DNA of 64,000 nucleotides, from NCBI RefSeq assembly GCF_026625645.1, contig NZ_CP113056.1:2021001-2085000 (forward strand). The letters are read 5' to 3'. Under the pieces are notes generated by a model. The model made no database searches. It saw only the letters and a list, made by a program, of their open reading frames with translations, and was not told the origin of the DNA. This document shows, one piece after another, positions 32,315 to 40,119 of the stretch. The DNA comes from Ancylobacter sp. SL191 (GTDB lineage Bacteria > Pseudomonadota > Alphaproteobacteria > Rhizobiales > Xanthobacteraceae). A program made the position numbers and the translations under genes. Each line of letters opens with the position of its first letter. Position 1 is the stretch's first letter.

Positions 32315-34156
32315 ATGCTGCCGTCCGCCTTTGGCCTCGTGCCCCGTTCGCCCGACATGCCCGTCGCCTCCGCCGCGCTTGGCGCGCTGCCGCAATGGGA
32401 TCTCAGCGACCTCTATCCCGGCATGGACTCGCCCGAGCTGAAAGCCGATCTCGAACGCGCTGATGCCGACTGCTCGGCCTTCGAGGAGGCCTATAAGGGC
32501 AAGCTCGCCGCCATTCTCGACGGCGCGGATGCGGGCGAGCAGATGGCGCTGGTCGTCGTCCGCTACGAGGCGATCGAGGATCTGCTCGGCCGGCTCTATT
32601 CCTATGCCGGCCTGATCTATTCCGGCGACACCACCGATCCCGTCCGCGCCAAGTTCTATGGCGACGTGCAGGAGAAGCTCACCAACGCGTCCACCCATCT
32701 GCTGTTCTTCACGCTGGAGCTGAACCGGCTCGACGACACCAAGATGGAAGCCGCGCTCGACGCGCCGGCCTTCGGCAAGTACCGCCCGTGGATCGAGGAT
32801 GTGCGGGCGGAAAAGCCCTACCAGCTCGACGATCGCATCGAGCAGCTCTTCCATGAGAAGGGTGTCTCCAGCCGCAGCGCCTGGAACCGGCTGTTCGACG
32901 AGACCATCGCCGGCCTGCGCTTCGAGGTGCGTGGCGAGATCCTGCCGCTCGAGCAGACGCTGAACTTCCTCGCCGAAACGGATGAGGAAAAGCGCCGCGA
33001 TGGCGCGAACGCGCTCGCCAAGGTGTTCCGCGAGAATGTGCGGCTGTTCACCCTTGTCACCAACACGCTGGCTAAGGACAAGGAAATCTCCGACCGCTGG
33101 CGCGGCTTCGAGGACATTGCCGACTCCCGCCACCTCGCCAACCGCGTCGAGCGTGAAGTCGTGGACGCGCTGGTCTCCTCCGTCCACGCCGCCTACCCCA
33201 AGCTCGCCCACCGCTATTATCGGCTGAAGGCCAAGTGGTTCGGCAAGGACAAGCTGGAATACTGGGACCGCAACGCCCCGCTGCCGAAGGTCGAGACCCG
33301 CACCATCGCCTGGGACGAGGCCCGCGACACCGTGCTCGGCGCTTATTCCACCTTCTCCCCGCGCATGGCGGACATTGCCCGTACCTTCTTCGACAAGCGC
33401 TGGATTGACGCCGGCGTGCGGCCGGGCAAGGCGACCGGCGCCTTCGCGCACCCCACCGTGCCCTCGGCGCATCCCTATGTGCTCGTGAACTATCTCGGCA
33501 AGCCGCGCGACGTGATGACGCTCGCCCATGAGCTCGGCCATGGCGTGCATCAGGTGCTCGCCGCCCCGAATGGCGCGCTGATGGCGCCGACCCCGCTGAC
33601 GCTGGCCGAGACCGCTTCGGTGTTCGGCGAGATGCTGACCTTCCAGCGCCTGCTCGCCGCCGCCCCCGATGCCCGCGCCCGCAAGGCGATGCTGGCCTCG
33701 AAGGTGGAGGATATGATCAACACCGTGGTGCGGCAGATCGCCTTCTACACCTTCGAGCGCCGCATCCACACCGAGCGCAAGAATGGCGAGCTGACCGCCG
33801 ATCGCATCAGCGAGATCTGGATGGACGTGCAGAGCGAGAGCCTGGGCGATGCCATCCATCTCGGCCCCGGCTACGAGAATTACTGGGTCTATATCGGCCA
33901 CTTCATTCATTCGCCGTTCTATGTCTACGCCTATGCGTTCGGCGACTGCCTGGTGAACTCGCTCTACGCGGTCTATGAGAACGCGACGGACGGCTTTGCC
34001 GAGCGTTACCTTTCCATGCTGGCGGCCGGTGGCACCAAGCATCATTCGGAACTGCTCAAGCCCTTCGGCCTCGACGCGCGCGACCCGGCCTTCTGGCAGA
34101 CCGGCCTGACGCTGATCGAGCGGATGATCGGCGAGCTGGAAGCGATGGAAGACTGA
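32315..34156 (+). CDS. pepF: M3 family oligoendopeptidase F
   Basis: A 613-residue zinc metallopeptidase that degrades oligopeptides in the cytosol. The zinc motif LAHELGHGVHQV (HExxH, His405-Glu406-His409) and the preceding FAHPTVPSAHPYVLVNY are those of PepF/M3B enzymes. Later conserved parts include ETASVFGEMLTF, with the third zinc ligand, and a C-terminal YVYIGHFIHSPFYVYAYAFG region (here reading YWVYIGHFIHSPFYVYAYAF). ATG 32315 (MLPSAFGLVPRSPDMPV) has a GGAG site 5 bases upstream. The earlier ATG at 32216 would add residues without family resemblance. Confidence 0.93.
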   Translation: MLPSAFGLVPRSPDMPVASAALGALPQWDLSDLYPGMDSPELKADLERADADCSAFEEAYKGKLAAILDGADAGEQMALVVVRYEAIEDLLGRLYSYAGLIYSGDTTDPVRAKFYGDVQEKLTNASTHLLFFTLELNRLDDTKMEAALDAPAFGKYRPWIEDVRAEKPYQLDDRIEQLFHEKGVSSRSAWNRLFDETIAGLRFEVRGEILPLEQTLNFLAETDEEKRRDGANALAKVFRENVRLFTLVTNTLAKDKEISDRWRGFEDIADSRHLANRVEREVVDALVSSVHAAYPKLAHRYYRLKAKWFGKDKLEYWDRNAPLPKVETRTIAWDEARDTVLGAYSTFSPRMADIARTFFDKRWIDAGVRPGKATGAFAHPTVPSAHPYVLVNYLGKPRDVMTLAHELGHGVHQVLAAPNGALMAPTPLTLAETASVFGEMLTFQRLLAAAPDARARKAMLASKVEDMINTVVRQIAFYTFERRIHTERKNGELTADRISEIWMDVQSESLGDAIHLGPGYENYWVYIGHFIHSPFYVYAYAFGDCLVNSLYAVYENATDGFAERYLSMLAAGGTKHHSELLKPFGLDARDPAFWQTGLTLIERMIGELEAMED

Positions 34157-34190
34157 ACCGGGGACGCGCGTCCTTCGGCTCTCCTGCCGC

Positions 34191-34222
34191 CTCATCCCCG
34201 GGCGTGACCCGGGGATCCACCC
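34191..34222. repeat. Intergenic palindrome of the CATCCCCGG-GGGGATCCAC type
   Basis: CTCATCCCCGGGCGTGAC is followed by CCGGGGATCCACC, an imperfect hairpin in the gap between converging pepF and the autotransporter gene. Longer relatives lie at 51885-51993 and 55098-55183. Confidence 0.6.
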
Positions 34223-34234
34223 TGCGGAAGACGC

Positions 34235-36199
34235 TTAAAGCCGGACCTTCAGCCGGACCGAGCCGATCTGGTTGAGATAGCCGGAGGGGCTGGCCTGCAT
34301 GTCGTAATTGACCCCGAGGCTGAAGTTCTCCGTTACCGGTGAGGCAAGGCCGACGCCGCCGGTGAACAGCCAGCGCGACACGTTCGGGCCGGTGGTGACG
34401 AAGGGATCGCCACCGCCGGCGAAGCTCGCCGTCACGGCGCTCGCCGTGTCCAGCGTGTTGTAGCCGGCCGAGCCGCGCGCGGTAAGGTCGAGGCTGTCCG
34501 TCAGCCGGTAGCGCAGCGCCAGTTCGGCGCTGAGGATCAGCTCCTGATAGGCGTCGGAATCAACGGAGAGGTCGAGCGGCCCCGCACCGCTCTCGTCATA
34601 GCTGCCGGAACTCACGGTCATGTAATCCAGCCGCACGCCGGGCGTCAGCGTCAGCCCGTCGGAGACCGCATAGGCCTTGTGCAGCCCGGCCCCGAGCCCG
34701 AGCACGAGGCTCTGATAGCTCGCCTCCGCGACGCTCCCCATGAAAGCGATGCTGCGGCTGGTCGAGGTGTCCACCACCCCGGCATTGGCGGCGAAGGTGA
34801 GGTTGAAGCCAGGGCTCAGCTCATGCGCGCCATAGAGCCCGAACACATAGGACTGAAGGTCGGCGGAGCCTTCCGCGAGGCTCGCCGTGTCGGTGTCGGT
34901 GCTCGCCTCCAGCGAGGTCGAGGCGAAGGCGAACAGTGCCCCGAGGCGCGTCGCCGAGCCGAAGACGCGGTCGGCGCCGGTGGCAAAACCGCCGCCGCTC
35001 ATCGTGTAGCCGGGCACGCCGTCCACCGCGTTCTGGCGGCCGGCGCCGCCGAGCGGCTGCACCCAGACCTGGCTGTCGGGTGCGGCGTCGACATCGGCGA
35101 GCCGGTCGGCCACCACCTGCCCGATCATGCGCTGGGTGTTGGCGGTGGCCTGCGCCGCCGCGCCGGAGAGCACCGGCACGGTCTGGCTCAGCGCCCCGGA
35201 CAGCGCGCTCCCCGACAGGTTGTTCAGCGCGCTGGTCACCGGGGCCATCTCCCCGATCAACCCGTCCGCCGTGCCGGCCACCGCGTAGAGCACTTCGGCG
35301 GCACCTAGCGCGGAGACGGTCCCCGTCGCCTGCGCGGTTTCCTGATAGGGCTGCACAACCTGCGTGAAGGTGATGTCGCCGGTGAACACGCCGGAGGAAT
35401 CATAGGTGCCGAGCAGCATCTCGGCAGTTGAAGGGTCACCCTCGACACCGCCATAGAGGGTGAGCAGCTGGCTGCTGGCATCGGTGATGTTGAACAGCAC
35501 GCGGCCCTGCGGCGTGATCGAGCCGAGCAGGCTGAACTGCGAGCCATCGGGCCTGAGGCCGATGCCCCAGAAATAGCCGCTCTTGTAACCGGTGATGATG
35601 AAGGTGCCGGGCGCGCTGGTGCCAAAGGCTTCCGGGCTGACGATCCGCCAGGGCGTGCCCGCGGTCCACGCCCAGTTGGGCGAGAGATTGCTCGGCACCA
35701 CCTGCGCCTCCGGTGGCGTGAAGGTGGCGGGATCATAGGGCGTCATATAGGCCCAGTGAGTCACCAGAAGGTCCGTTCCGGTGATCATCTGCATTTCCAT
35801 GGTGGTAATGCCGCCCACCTGCTGCATCACGCCAAGGCCGATGGTGGTTGGTCCCGAGCTGGGGGTGAACACCATCAGCACCTCGCCGTTCGGCGACACC
35901 TGACCGTTAATGCCGAGGGTGGAGACGCTGATAATCGGGCCGATGGCCAGCGTGCCGGTGCTGGTGCCGGTAAACACGCCATTTGTCGACGTGCCGATCG
36001 CCCACAAGGTCTGGTCACCGATGGGCAGCGGGTTGGCGAAATTGTCCGGCGGCGCGGCATAGGCCAGCATCTGCGGCACGGTCACGTACCAGTTCGAGTT
36101 GCTGAGCACCGGATCCCAGACCGATTGCGCTGAGGCGCCCCCGCTCAGGCTCGCGCCAGCGATCAGCGCCACGACACCCGCCTTCATTCGCCTGACCAT
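34235..36199 (-). CDS. Autotransporter outer-membrane beta-barrel protein
   Basis: A 654-residue precursor starting at 36199 (MVRRMKAGVVALIAGASLSG) with a signal peptide ending ASAQ. Residues about 30-350 are beta-rich with repeated short G/T/S segments and make up a passenger. The last roughly 280 residues form the translocator barrel with alternating hydrophobic strands (for example LQSYVFGLYGAHELSPGFNL and LTPGVRLDYMTVSSGSY). The barrel ends in VRLKVRL, a leucine rather than the usual phenylalanine. Such proteins are displayed or released at the cell surface; the passenger has no recognised enzymatic motif. It lies beside the sulfotransferase and glycan genes. Confidence 0.82.
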   Translation of the reverse strand: MVRRMKAGVVALIAGASLSGGASAQSVWDPVLSNSNWYVTVPQMLAYAAPPDNFANPLPIGDQTLWAIGTSTNGVFTGTSTGTLAIGPIISVSTLGINGQVSPNGEVLMVFTPSSGPTTIGLGVMQQVGGITTMEMQMITGTDLLVTHWAYMTPYDPATFTPPEAQVVPSNLSPNWAWTAGTPWRIVSPEAFGTSAPGTFIITGYKSGYFWGIGLRPDGSQFSLLGSITPQGRVLFNITDASSQLLTLYGGVEGDPSTAEMLLGTYDSSGVFTGDITFTQVVQPYQETAQATGTVSALGAAEVLYAVAGTADGLIGEMAPVTSALNNLSGSALSGALSQTVPVLSGAAAQATANTQRMIGQVVADRLADVDAAPDSQVWVQPLGGAGRQNAVDGVPGYTMSGGGFATGADRVFGSATRLGALFAFASTSLEASTDTDTASLAEGSADLQSYVFGLYGAHELSPGFNLTFAANAGVVDTSTSRSIAFMGSVAEASYQSLVLGLGAGLHKAYAVSDGLTLTPGVRLDYMTVSSGSYDESGAGPLDLSVDSDAYQELILSAELALRYRLTDSLDLTARGSAGYNTLDTASAVTASFAGGGDPFVTTGPNVSRWLFTGGVGLASPVTENFSLGVNYDMQASPSGYLNQIGSVRLKVRL

Positions 36200-36495
36200 G
36201 AAGCCCCCGCTCCTGTCGATCCTACCCGTGCGCACCCGATTCCACCGTGCCTCATCCGGCAATTGACTACAGGCGCGTGGGTCTCATCAATGACGATTTT
36301 TGGACGTAACTGGAATATGTAGCCTCATCTTGCGGGAAGACCGTCGCGGACCTTTGCTAACTCTGCGGCAGATCGCCTGCCCTTGGAGCGGCGTTCCGTC
36401 TCGCAGCGCCGGGGGCGGCTGCCTCGGCTCGCCAGCCATGCTAGGAGGCTCCTGCAGCGCGTGCCGGCGTGCTGTGTCTTCCGGGGGATTTCGCC

Positions 36496-37452
36496 GTGCC
36501 GCACCGACGCCACGCCTGCCTCGTGCTGGGAATGCACCGCAGCGGCACCTCCGCGCTGGCCCATCTGCTCGCCGAGCTGGGCGCGGACCTGCCACTGCGC
36601 CTCAACCCGCCGGGCCCGGACAATCCCGAGGGCTATTTCGAGCCGGCCGCCCTCGTCGCCCTTCATGACCGGCTGCTGGCGGCGGGGGGCAGCGCCTGGT
36701 TTGATCTCAAGCCCTTCGCGCTCGGGGCCATCCCGGCGGAGGCGGCGCGCGCGCTCCTCGCGGAGATGGCGCAGGTGATCGCGGAGGATTACCCCGACGC
36801 CCCGCTCGCGCTCATCAAGGATCCCCGCATGTGCCGCTTCGTGCCGCTGGCGCGTGAGGTGCTCGGCGCGCTCGGCCTGGAAGTCGCGGTGGTCCTGGCC
36901 CTGCGCCACCCTTCCGAGGTCGCCGCCTCGCTCGCCCGGCGCGATCCGATGTCCGCGACCTATGCCGGCTTCCTCTGGGCCCGCCATGTCATCGCCGCCG
37001 AGCGCGACAGCCGCGACCTGCCGCGCGTCACCGTCGGCTATGCCGATATGATGGCGGACTGGCGGGACACAGCGGCGCGCATCCGGTCGCTGCCGGGCCC
37101 GTGGCGCGTGGAGGATCCCGCCGACGCCCCGCTCAAGGCCGAGCTGCGCCACCATCGCGGGCTCGATGCGGTGGAGACCTTCGGCCCACGCCTCGGCCCA
37201 CGTTTGGAGGCGCTGCATGATGCGCTCACCGGGCTCGCCGGGGCGGACAATGCCGCCCAGCACGCCCGCATCGACGCCGCCGCTCGTGCGGTGATGGCCA
37301 TCGCCACCCGCGAGAGCGATCTGCTGGAAGCGGAGTATCTGCACCGGCGGCTCTCCACCCCCAATCCGCTCTGGGCCTCCACCGACCCGGCGGGCGACGG
37401 GGCCGCGCTCGCCCAGCTGTTCGATGCGCTGCATCGCGCGCCCGCGCCATGA
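36496..37452 (+). CDS. Sulfotransferase family protein
   Basis: A 318-residue protein with a PAPS-binding P-loop near its start (LVLGMHRSGTSALAHLL), a family EGYFEPAALV segment, KDPRMCRFVPLA and VLALRHPSEVAASLARRD (the 3'-phosphate-binding region). These mark the Sulfotransfer_3 group that transfers sulfate from PAPS to sugars or other acceptors. The GTG at 36496 has GGGGGA 7 bases upstream and gives the shortest N-terminus before the P-loop; GTG 36469 is possible. The stop overlaps the start of the next sulfotransferase gene by 4 bases. Confidence 0.8.
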   Translation: MPHRRHACLVLGMHRSGTSALAHLLAELGADLPLRLNPPGPDNPEGYFEPAALVALHDRLLAAGGSAWFDLKPFALGAIPAEAARALLAEMAQVIAEDYPDAPLALIKDPRMCRFVPLAREVLGALGLEVAVVLALRHPSEVAASLARRDPMSATYAGFLWARHVIAAERDSRDLPRVTVGYADMMADWRDTAARIRSLPGPWRVEDPADAPLKAELRHHRGLDAVETFGPRLGPRLEALHDALTGLAGADNAAQHARIDAAARAVMAIATRESDLLEAEYLHRRLSTPNPLWASTDPAGDGAALAQLFDALHRAPAP

Positions 37453-38207
37453 GCGAGCGGGTCGGGCTGTTCGTCGCCGGGGTGCAGAAGGCGGGGACGA
37501 CGAGCCTCGACGCCTATCTGCGCCAGCATCCCGCCCTCGCCGCGCCCTCGGTGAAGGAGACGCATTTCTTCGACGATGAGGCGCTCACCTGGGAAGACCC
37601 GCCCTATGAGCGGCTGCATGCGTTCTACCCGCCGGCTAGAGCGGGGGTGATGCGGTTCGAGGCGACGCCGATCAGCAGCTTCTGGCCGCCGGCGCTCGCC
37701 CGCATCCGCCGCTACAATCCGCAAGCGCGGATCATCCTGCTGTTGCGCGACCCGATCGAGCGGGCCTGGTCGCACTGGTCGATGGAGGTGCATCGCGGCA
37801 CCGAGACGCTGTCCTTCTCCGACGCCATCACGGTCGAGCCCGCGCGGCTCAAAGGCGCGCCGCTGGGGCCGGCCTGGCGCGACCAGTCCTATGTCGAGCG
37901 CGGCTTCTATCTCGGGCAGGTGCGGCGCGCGCTTCTGCTGTTCCCTGACACCCAGCTTCTGTTTCTGGAATCGCGGGCGCTGGCGGCCGACCCGGCCGGC
38001 ACGCTCGCGCGTATCGCCGCCTTTGCCGGGATCGACGCCTTTCCGCCAGTGAGCCCGCGGCGCGAGCGCGCCAACCCGTTTCCGCACCGAGTGCCGCAGC
38101 CGCGCGATGTCGCCCGCCTGCGCGAACTGTTCGCGCCGGACACTCGCGCGGCGGTGGCGCTCGCCGACATCGACGCCGCCCATTGGCCGACCTTGGCCGC
38201 GGGCTGA
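37449..38207 (+). CDS. Sulfotransferase domain-containing protein
   Basis: A 252-residue protein of the heparan-sulfate-type sulfotransferase group. It has 5'-PAPS loop VAGVQKAGTTSLDAYLRQHP (residues 9-28), KETHFFDDEALTW and the 3' loop LLLRDPIERAWSHWSMEVHR. A single-domain enzyme of this size typically sulfates polysaccharide, lipid or small-molecule acceptors. It is coupled by ATGA overlap to the preceding sulfotransferase. Two consecutive sulfotransferases beside glycosyltransferases suggest a sulfated surface glycan, which is inference from context. No PAPS-forming genes are seen in the window. Confidence 0.85.
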   Translation: MSERVGLFVAGVQKAGTTSLDAYLRQHPALAAPSVKETHFFDDEALTWEDPPYERLHAFYPPARAGVMRFEATPISSFWPPALARIRRYNPQARIILLLRDPIERAWSHWSMEVHRGTETLSFSDAITVEPARLKGAPLGPAWRDQSYVERGFYLGQVRRALLLFPDTQLLFLESRALAADPAGTLARIAAFAGIDAFPPVSPRRERANPFPHRVPQPRDVARLRELFAPDTRAAVALADIDAAHWPTLAAG

Positions 38208-38240
38208 GAGCTGCGCGCCGGCCGTTAATCGAGCCTATGT

Positions 38241-39074
38241 TCAGCCGTCGCGGCGTCCGCTGTCGTCCGCGCCGCGCGCGCCAAGCGGAACGCCGTGCCG
38301 GGCGGCCTCGCGCGCGAATGCCTCGTAATAGGCCGGGATGAAGTGGAAGGGCGCCGCGCCCCAGCGATGGGCGGGGTCCGCGACCCGCAGCGCAGCCGGA
38401 ATCTCGATCACCACCGCCTCGGGAAACCGCGCCGCGAAGGCCGCGTGCATGCGGTGCAGAAGCTCATGATGCGCCGCGCGCGAGACGATGCGGCCGGGCA
38501 GGATCTCGCACGCATCGGGCAGGGGCCGGGGGCCCTCCGCCGTCAGCGACGTGTCGGCCCACAGGCAGGCGTGGAGCACGATCCGGCAGGCCGGAATCTG
38601 CCGCGTGTCAAAGGCGTGCCGCAGCCGCAGGAGGCCGGCCTCCCACGCCGCCCACGCCTCGTGCGAGAGGCGGGGAACACGGCGCGCCTGCGCCAGCGGC
38701 GGCAAATGCATGACCCCGCTGTCGATCAGTTCGAGACTTTCCGTCACCAGCGCCGCGCCGCAGGCGAGCAGGTCGAAGCGTTCGTCGACGAAATCGAGGA
38801 ACAGCACGTCCGGCCGGGCCGCCGCGATCTGCGCGACGGTGGTCTTGCCGAGTTCAGCGGTGAGCGAGCGTTTGGAGAAGTCCTTGCCCGGCACACCGGG
38901 TGGAATCCGCTCCACCAGAGGCGCCAGCGGATTGGCCGCGCCTTCCGGCAGCGAGGCACTGGCGAGCGAGGTCCGGCCGAGATAGAGCGCTGGGGGCACG
39001 CCTCCCAACTCCGGCAGCTTCCACGCGTCGCGGGTGACGCAGCTGCCGAGGATGACGCGGCGCCTCTCGTTCAT
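38241..39074 (-). CDS. DUF6270 domain-containing protein
   Basis: A 277-residue protein starting RRRVILGSCVTRDAWKLPEL, a GSCVxRD opening typical of DUF6270 proteins, which occur in polysaccharide loci and have a possible SGNH-like nucleophile (the Ser of GSC). Further on it has DVLFLDFVDERFDLL and a C-terminal HRWGAAPFHFIPAYYEAF with a histidine. The pattern suggests an esterase or transferase acting on a glycan, but nothing is proven. It ends 33 bp from the sulfotransferase gene (convergent) and starts right beside the stop of the glycosyltransferase gene at 39076. Confidence 0.72.
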   Translation of the reverse strand: MNERRRVILGSCVTRDAWKLPELGGVPPALYLGRTSLASASLPEGAANPLAPLVERIPPGVPGKDFSKRSLTAELGKTTVAQIAAARPDVLFLDFVDERFDLLACGAALVTESLELIDSGVMHLPPLAQARRVPRLSHEAWAAWEAGLLRLRHAFDTRQIPACRIVLHACLWADTSLTAEGPRPLPDACEILPGRIVSRAAHHELLHRMHAAFAARFPEAVVIEIPAALRVADPAHRWGAAPFHFIPAYYEAFAREAARHGVPLGARGADDSGRRDG

Positions 39075-39075
39075 C

Positions 39076-40119
39076 TCAGGCCGACCGGGTCAGCTCGGCG
39101 GCCTCGCGGAAGGTCAGGGCGAACGGGTCGGGGATGCGGGCCCGCAGCGCATCGTCCGCCCGCCAGCGGCGCCGGTGCTCGCGCGGGATGGGCCGGCCGT
39201 CGGCATAGTGGCCATAGGCCCACCAACCCGCCGGCAGGCCGGCGGGCGCCTGCGCGGCGAGGGCGTGGGCGTACCAGGCCATCACCTCGGCGAGAGCGCT
39301 GGCGGTGCCGCCCTGGCGTTCCAGCATCAGCCGGCCGATGCCGGTGAATTTGGTGAAGTGGAAGAAGCGCAGCGGCACGCCGGCGGCGCGGATTACCCCG
39401 TCCGTGCCGATGCTGAGCGGGCGGTTGGCGAGGTTCCAGCTCGCGACATTGCAGCCGGGATCGCGCACGATCTGCGTGCCCGGAAAGAACACCGGCACGT
39501 GGTCGCACCAGCGCTGGTCGGTGAACAGGCCGGCGGGGATATCGTCGATGCAGTGCGCCTGCAACCGTTCGTCCCACCACCGGGCGAAGCGGCGCCCCTC
39601 GCCGCGTCCGCTCACGCCGACGAAGCCGAGATTATAGATGCCGTGCTTCAGCGCGCCGATCTCATTGTCGAGCACGCCGGCCGCCGTGGGCTCGGGCACC
39701 AGCACATGCGGCGTCAGCAGAACATCGGCGGTGTCGAGCTGGTCGGCGAGCGCGGTCAGCGGGGCGAAGACGGCGATGTCGGGGTCGAGATAGAGCACCC
39801 GGTCGGCACCCTGATCCAGCATGTGGCCGAGCATCGCGCCCTTCACCGCGGTGCAGGCTTCCACCACGTCATGGCCGAACAGCCAGCCGCGCACGCTGGC
39901 GATGGGGAGCGCTTCCGCCGGTACGATATGGTCGAAGGCCGCCGTCAGCGCATCGAGCGCGAACCCTTCCGGCGGGCGGTCGACGAGGCACAGCCAGATC
40001 ACCCAGTCGGGATGCTGCCGGCGCAGGCTGTGGCCCAGCACCAGCGCCCGGTCGGCATAGGCGAGCGAGGCCGAGGTGAAGCAGTGGACGGTGCCGGCGG
40101 CCATGTGCGTGTCACCCAT
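39076..40119 (-). CDS. Glycosyltransferase, family 8-like
   Basis: A 347-residue GT-A glycosyltransferase. The N-terminal CFTSASLAYADRALVLGHSL, the metal-binding DxD in RVLYLDPDIAVFAPL, and the later LGFVGVSGRGEG and FPGTQIVRDPGCNVASWNLA (shown in two parts in the protein) resemble GT8-type enzymes of capsule and lipopolysaccharide loci. Donor and acceptor are unknown. The ATG at 40119 overlaps the stop of the upstream 853-residue gene by 8 bases, so translation is coupled; an ATG at 40104 is an alternative. It precedes the DUF6270 gene by 1 bp. Confidence 0.82.
   Translation of the reverse strand: MGDTHMAAGTVHCFTSASLAYADRALVLGHSLRRQHPDWVIWLCLVDRPPEGFALDALTAAFDHIVPAEALPIASVRGWLFGHDVVEACTAVKGAMLGHMLDQGADRVLYLDPDIAVFAPLTALADQLDTADVLLTPHVLVPEPTAAGVLDNEIGALKHGIYNLGFVGVSGRGEGRRFARWWDERLQAHCIDDIPAGLFTDQRWCDHVPVFFPGTQIVRDPGCNVASWNLANRPLSIGTDGVIRAAGVPLRFFHFTKFTGIGRLMLERQGGTASALAEVMAWYAHALAAQAPAGLPAGWWAYGHYADGRPIPREHRRRWRADDALRARIPDPFALTFREAAELTRSA

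Noticed and set aside
31529..34195. 888-codon open frame antisense to pepF
   Set aside because: It runs through the opposite strand of pepF and then into the phosphatase gene in another frame; composition is that of an antisense shadow.
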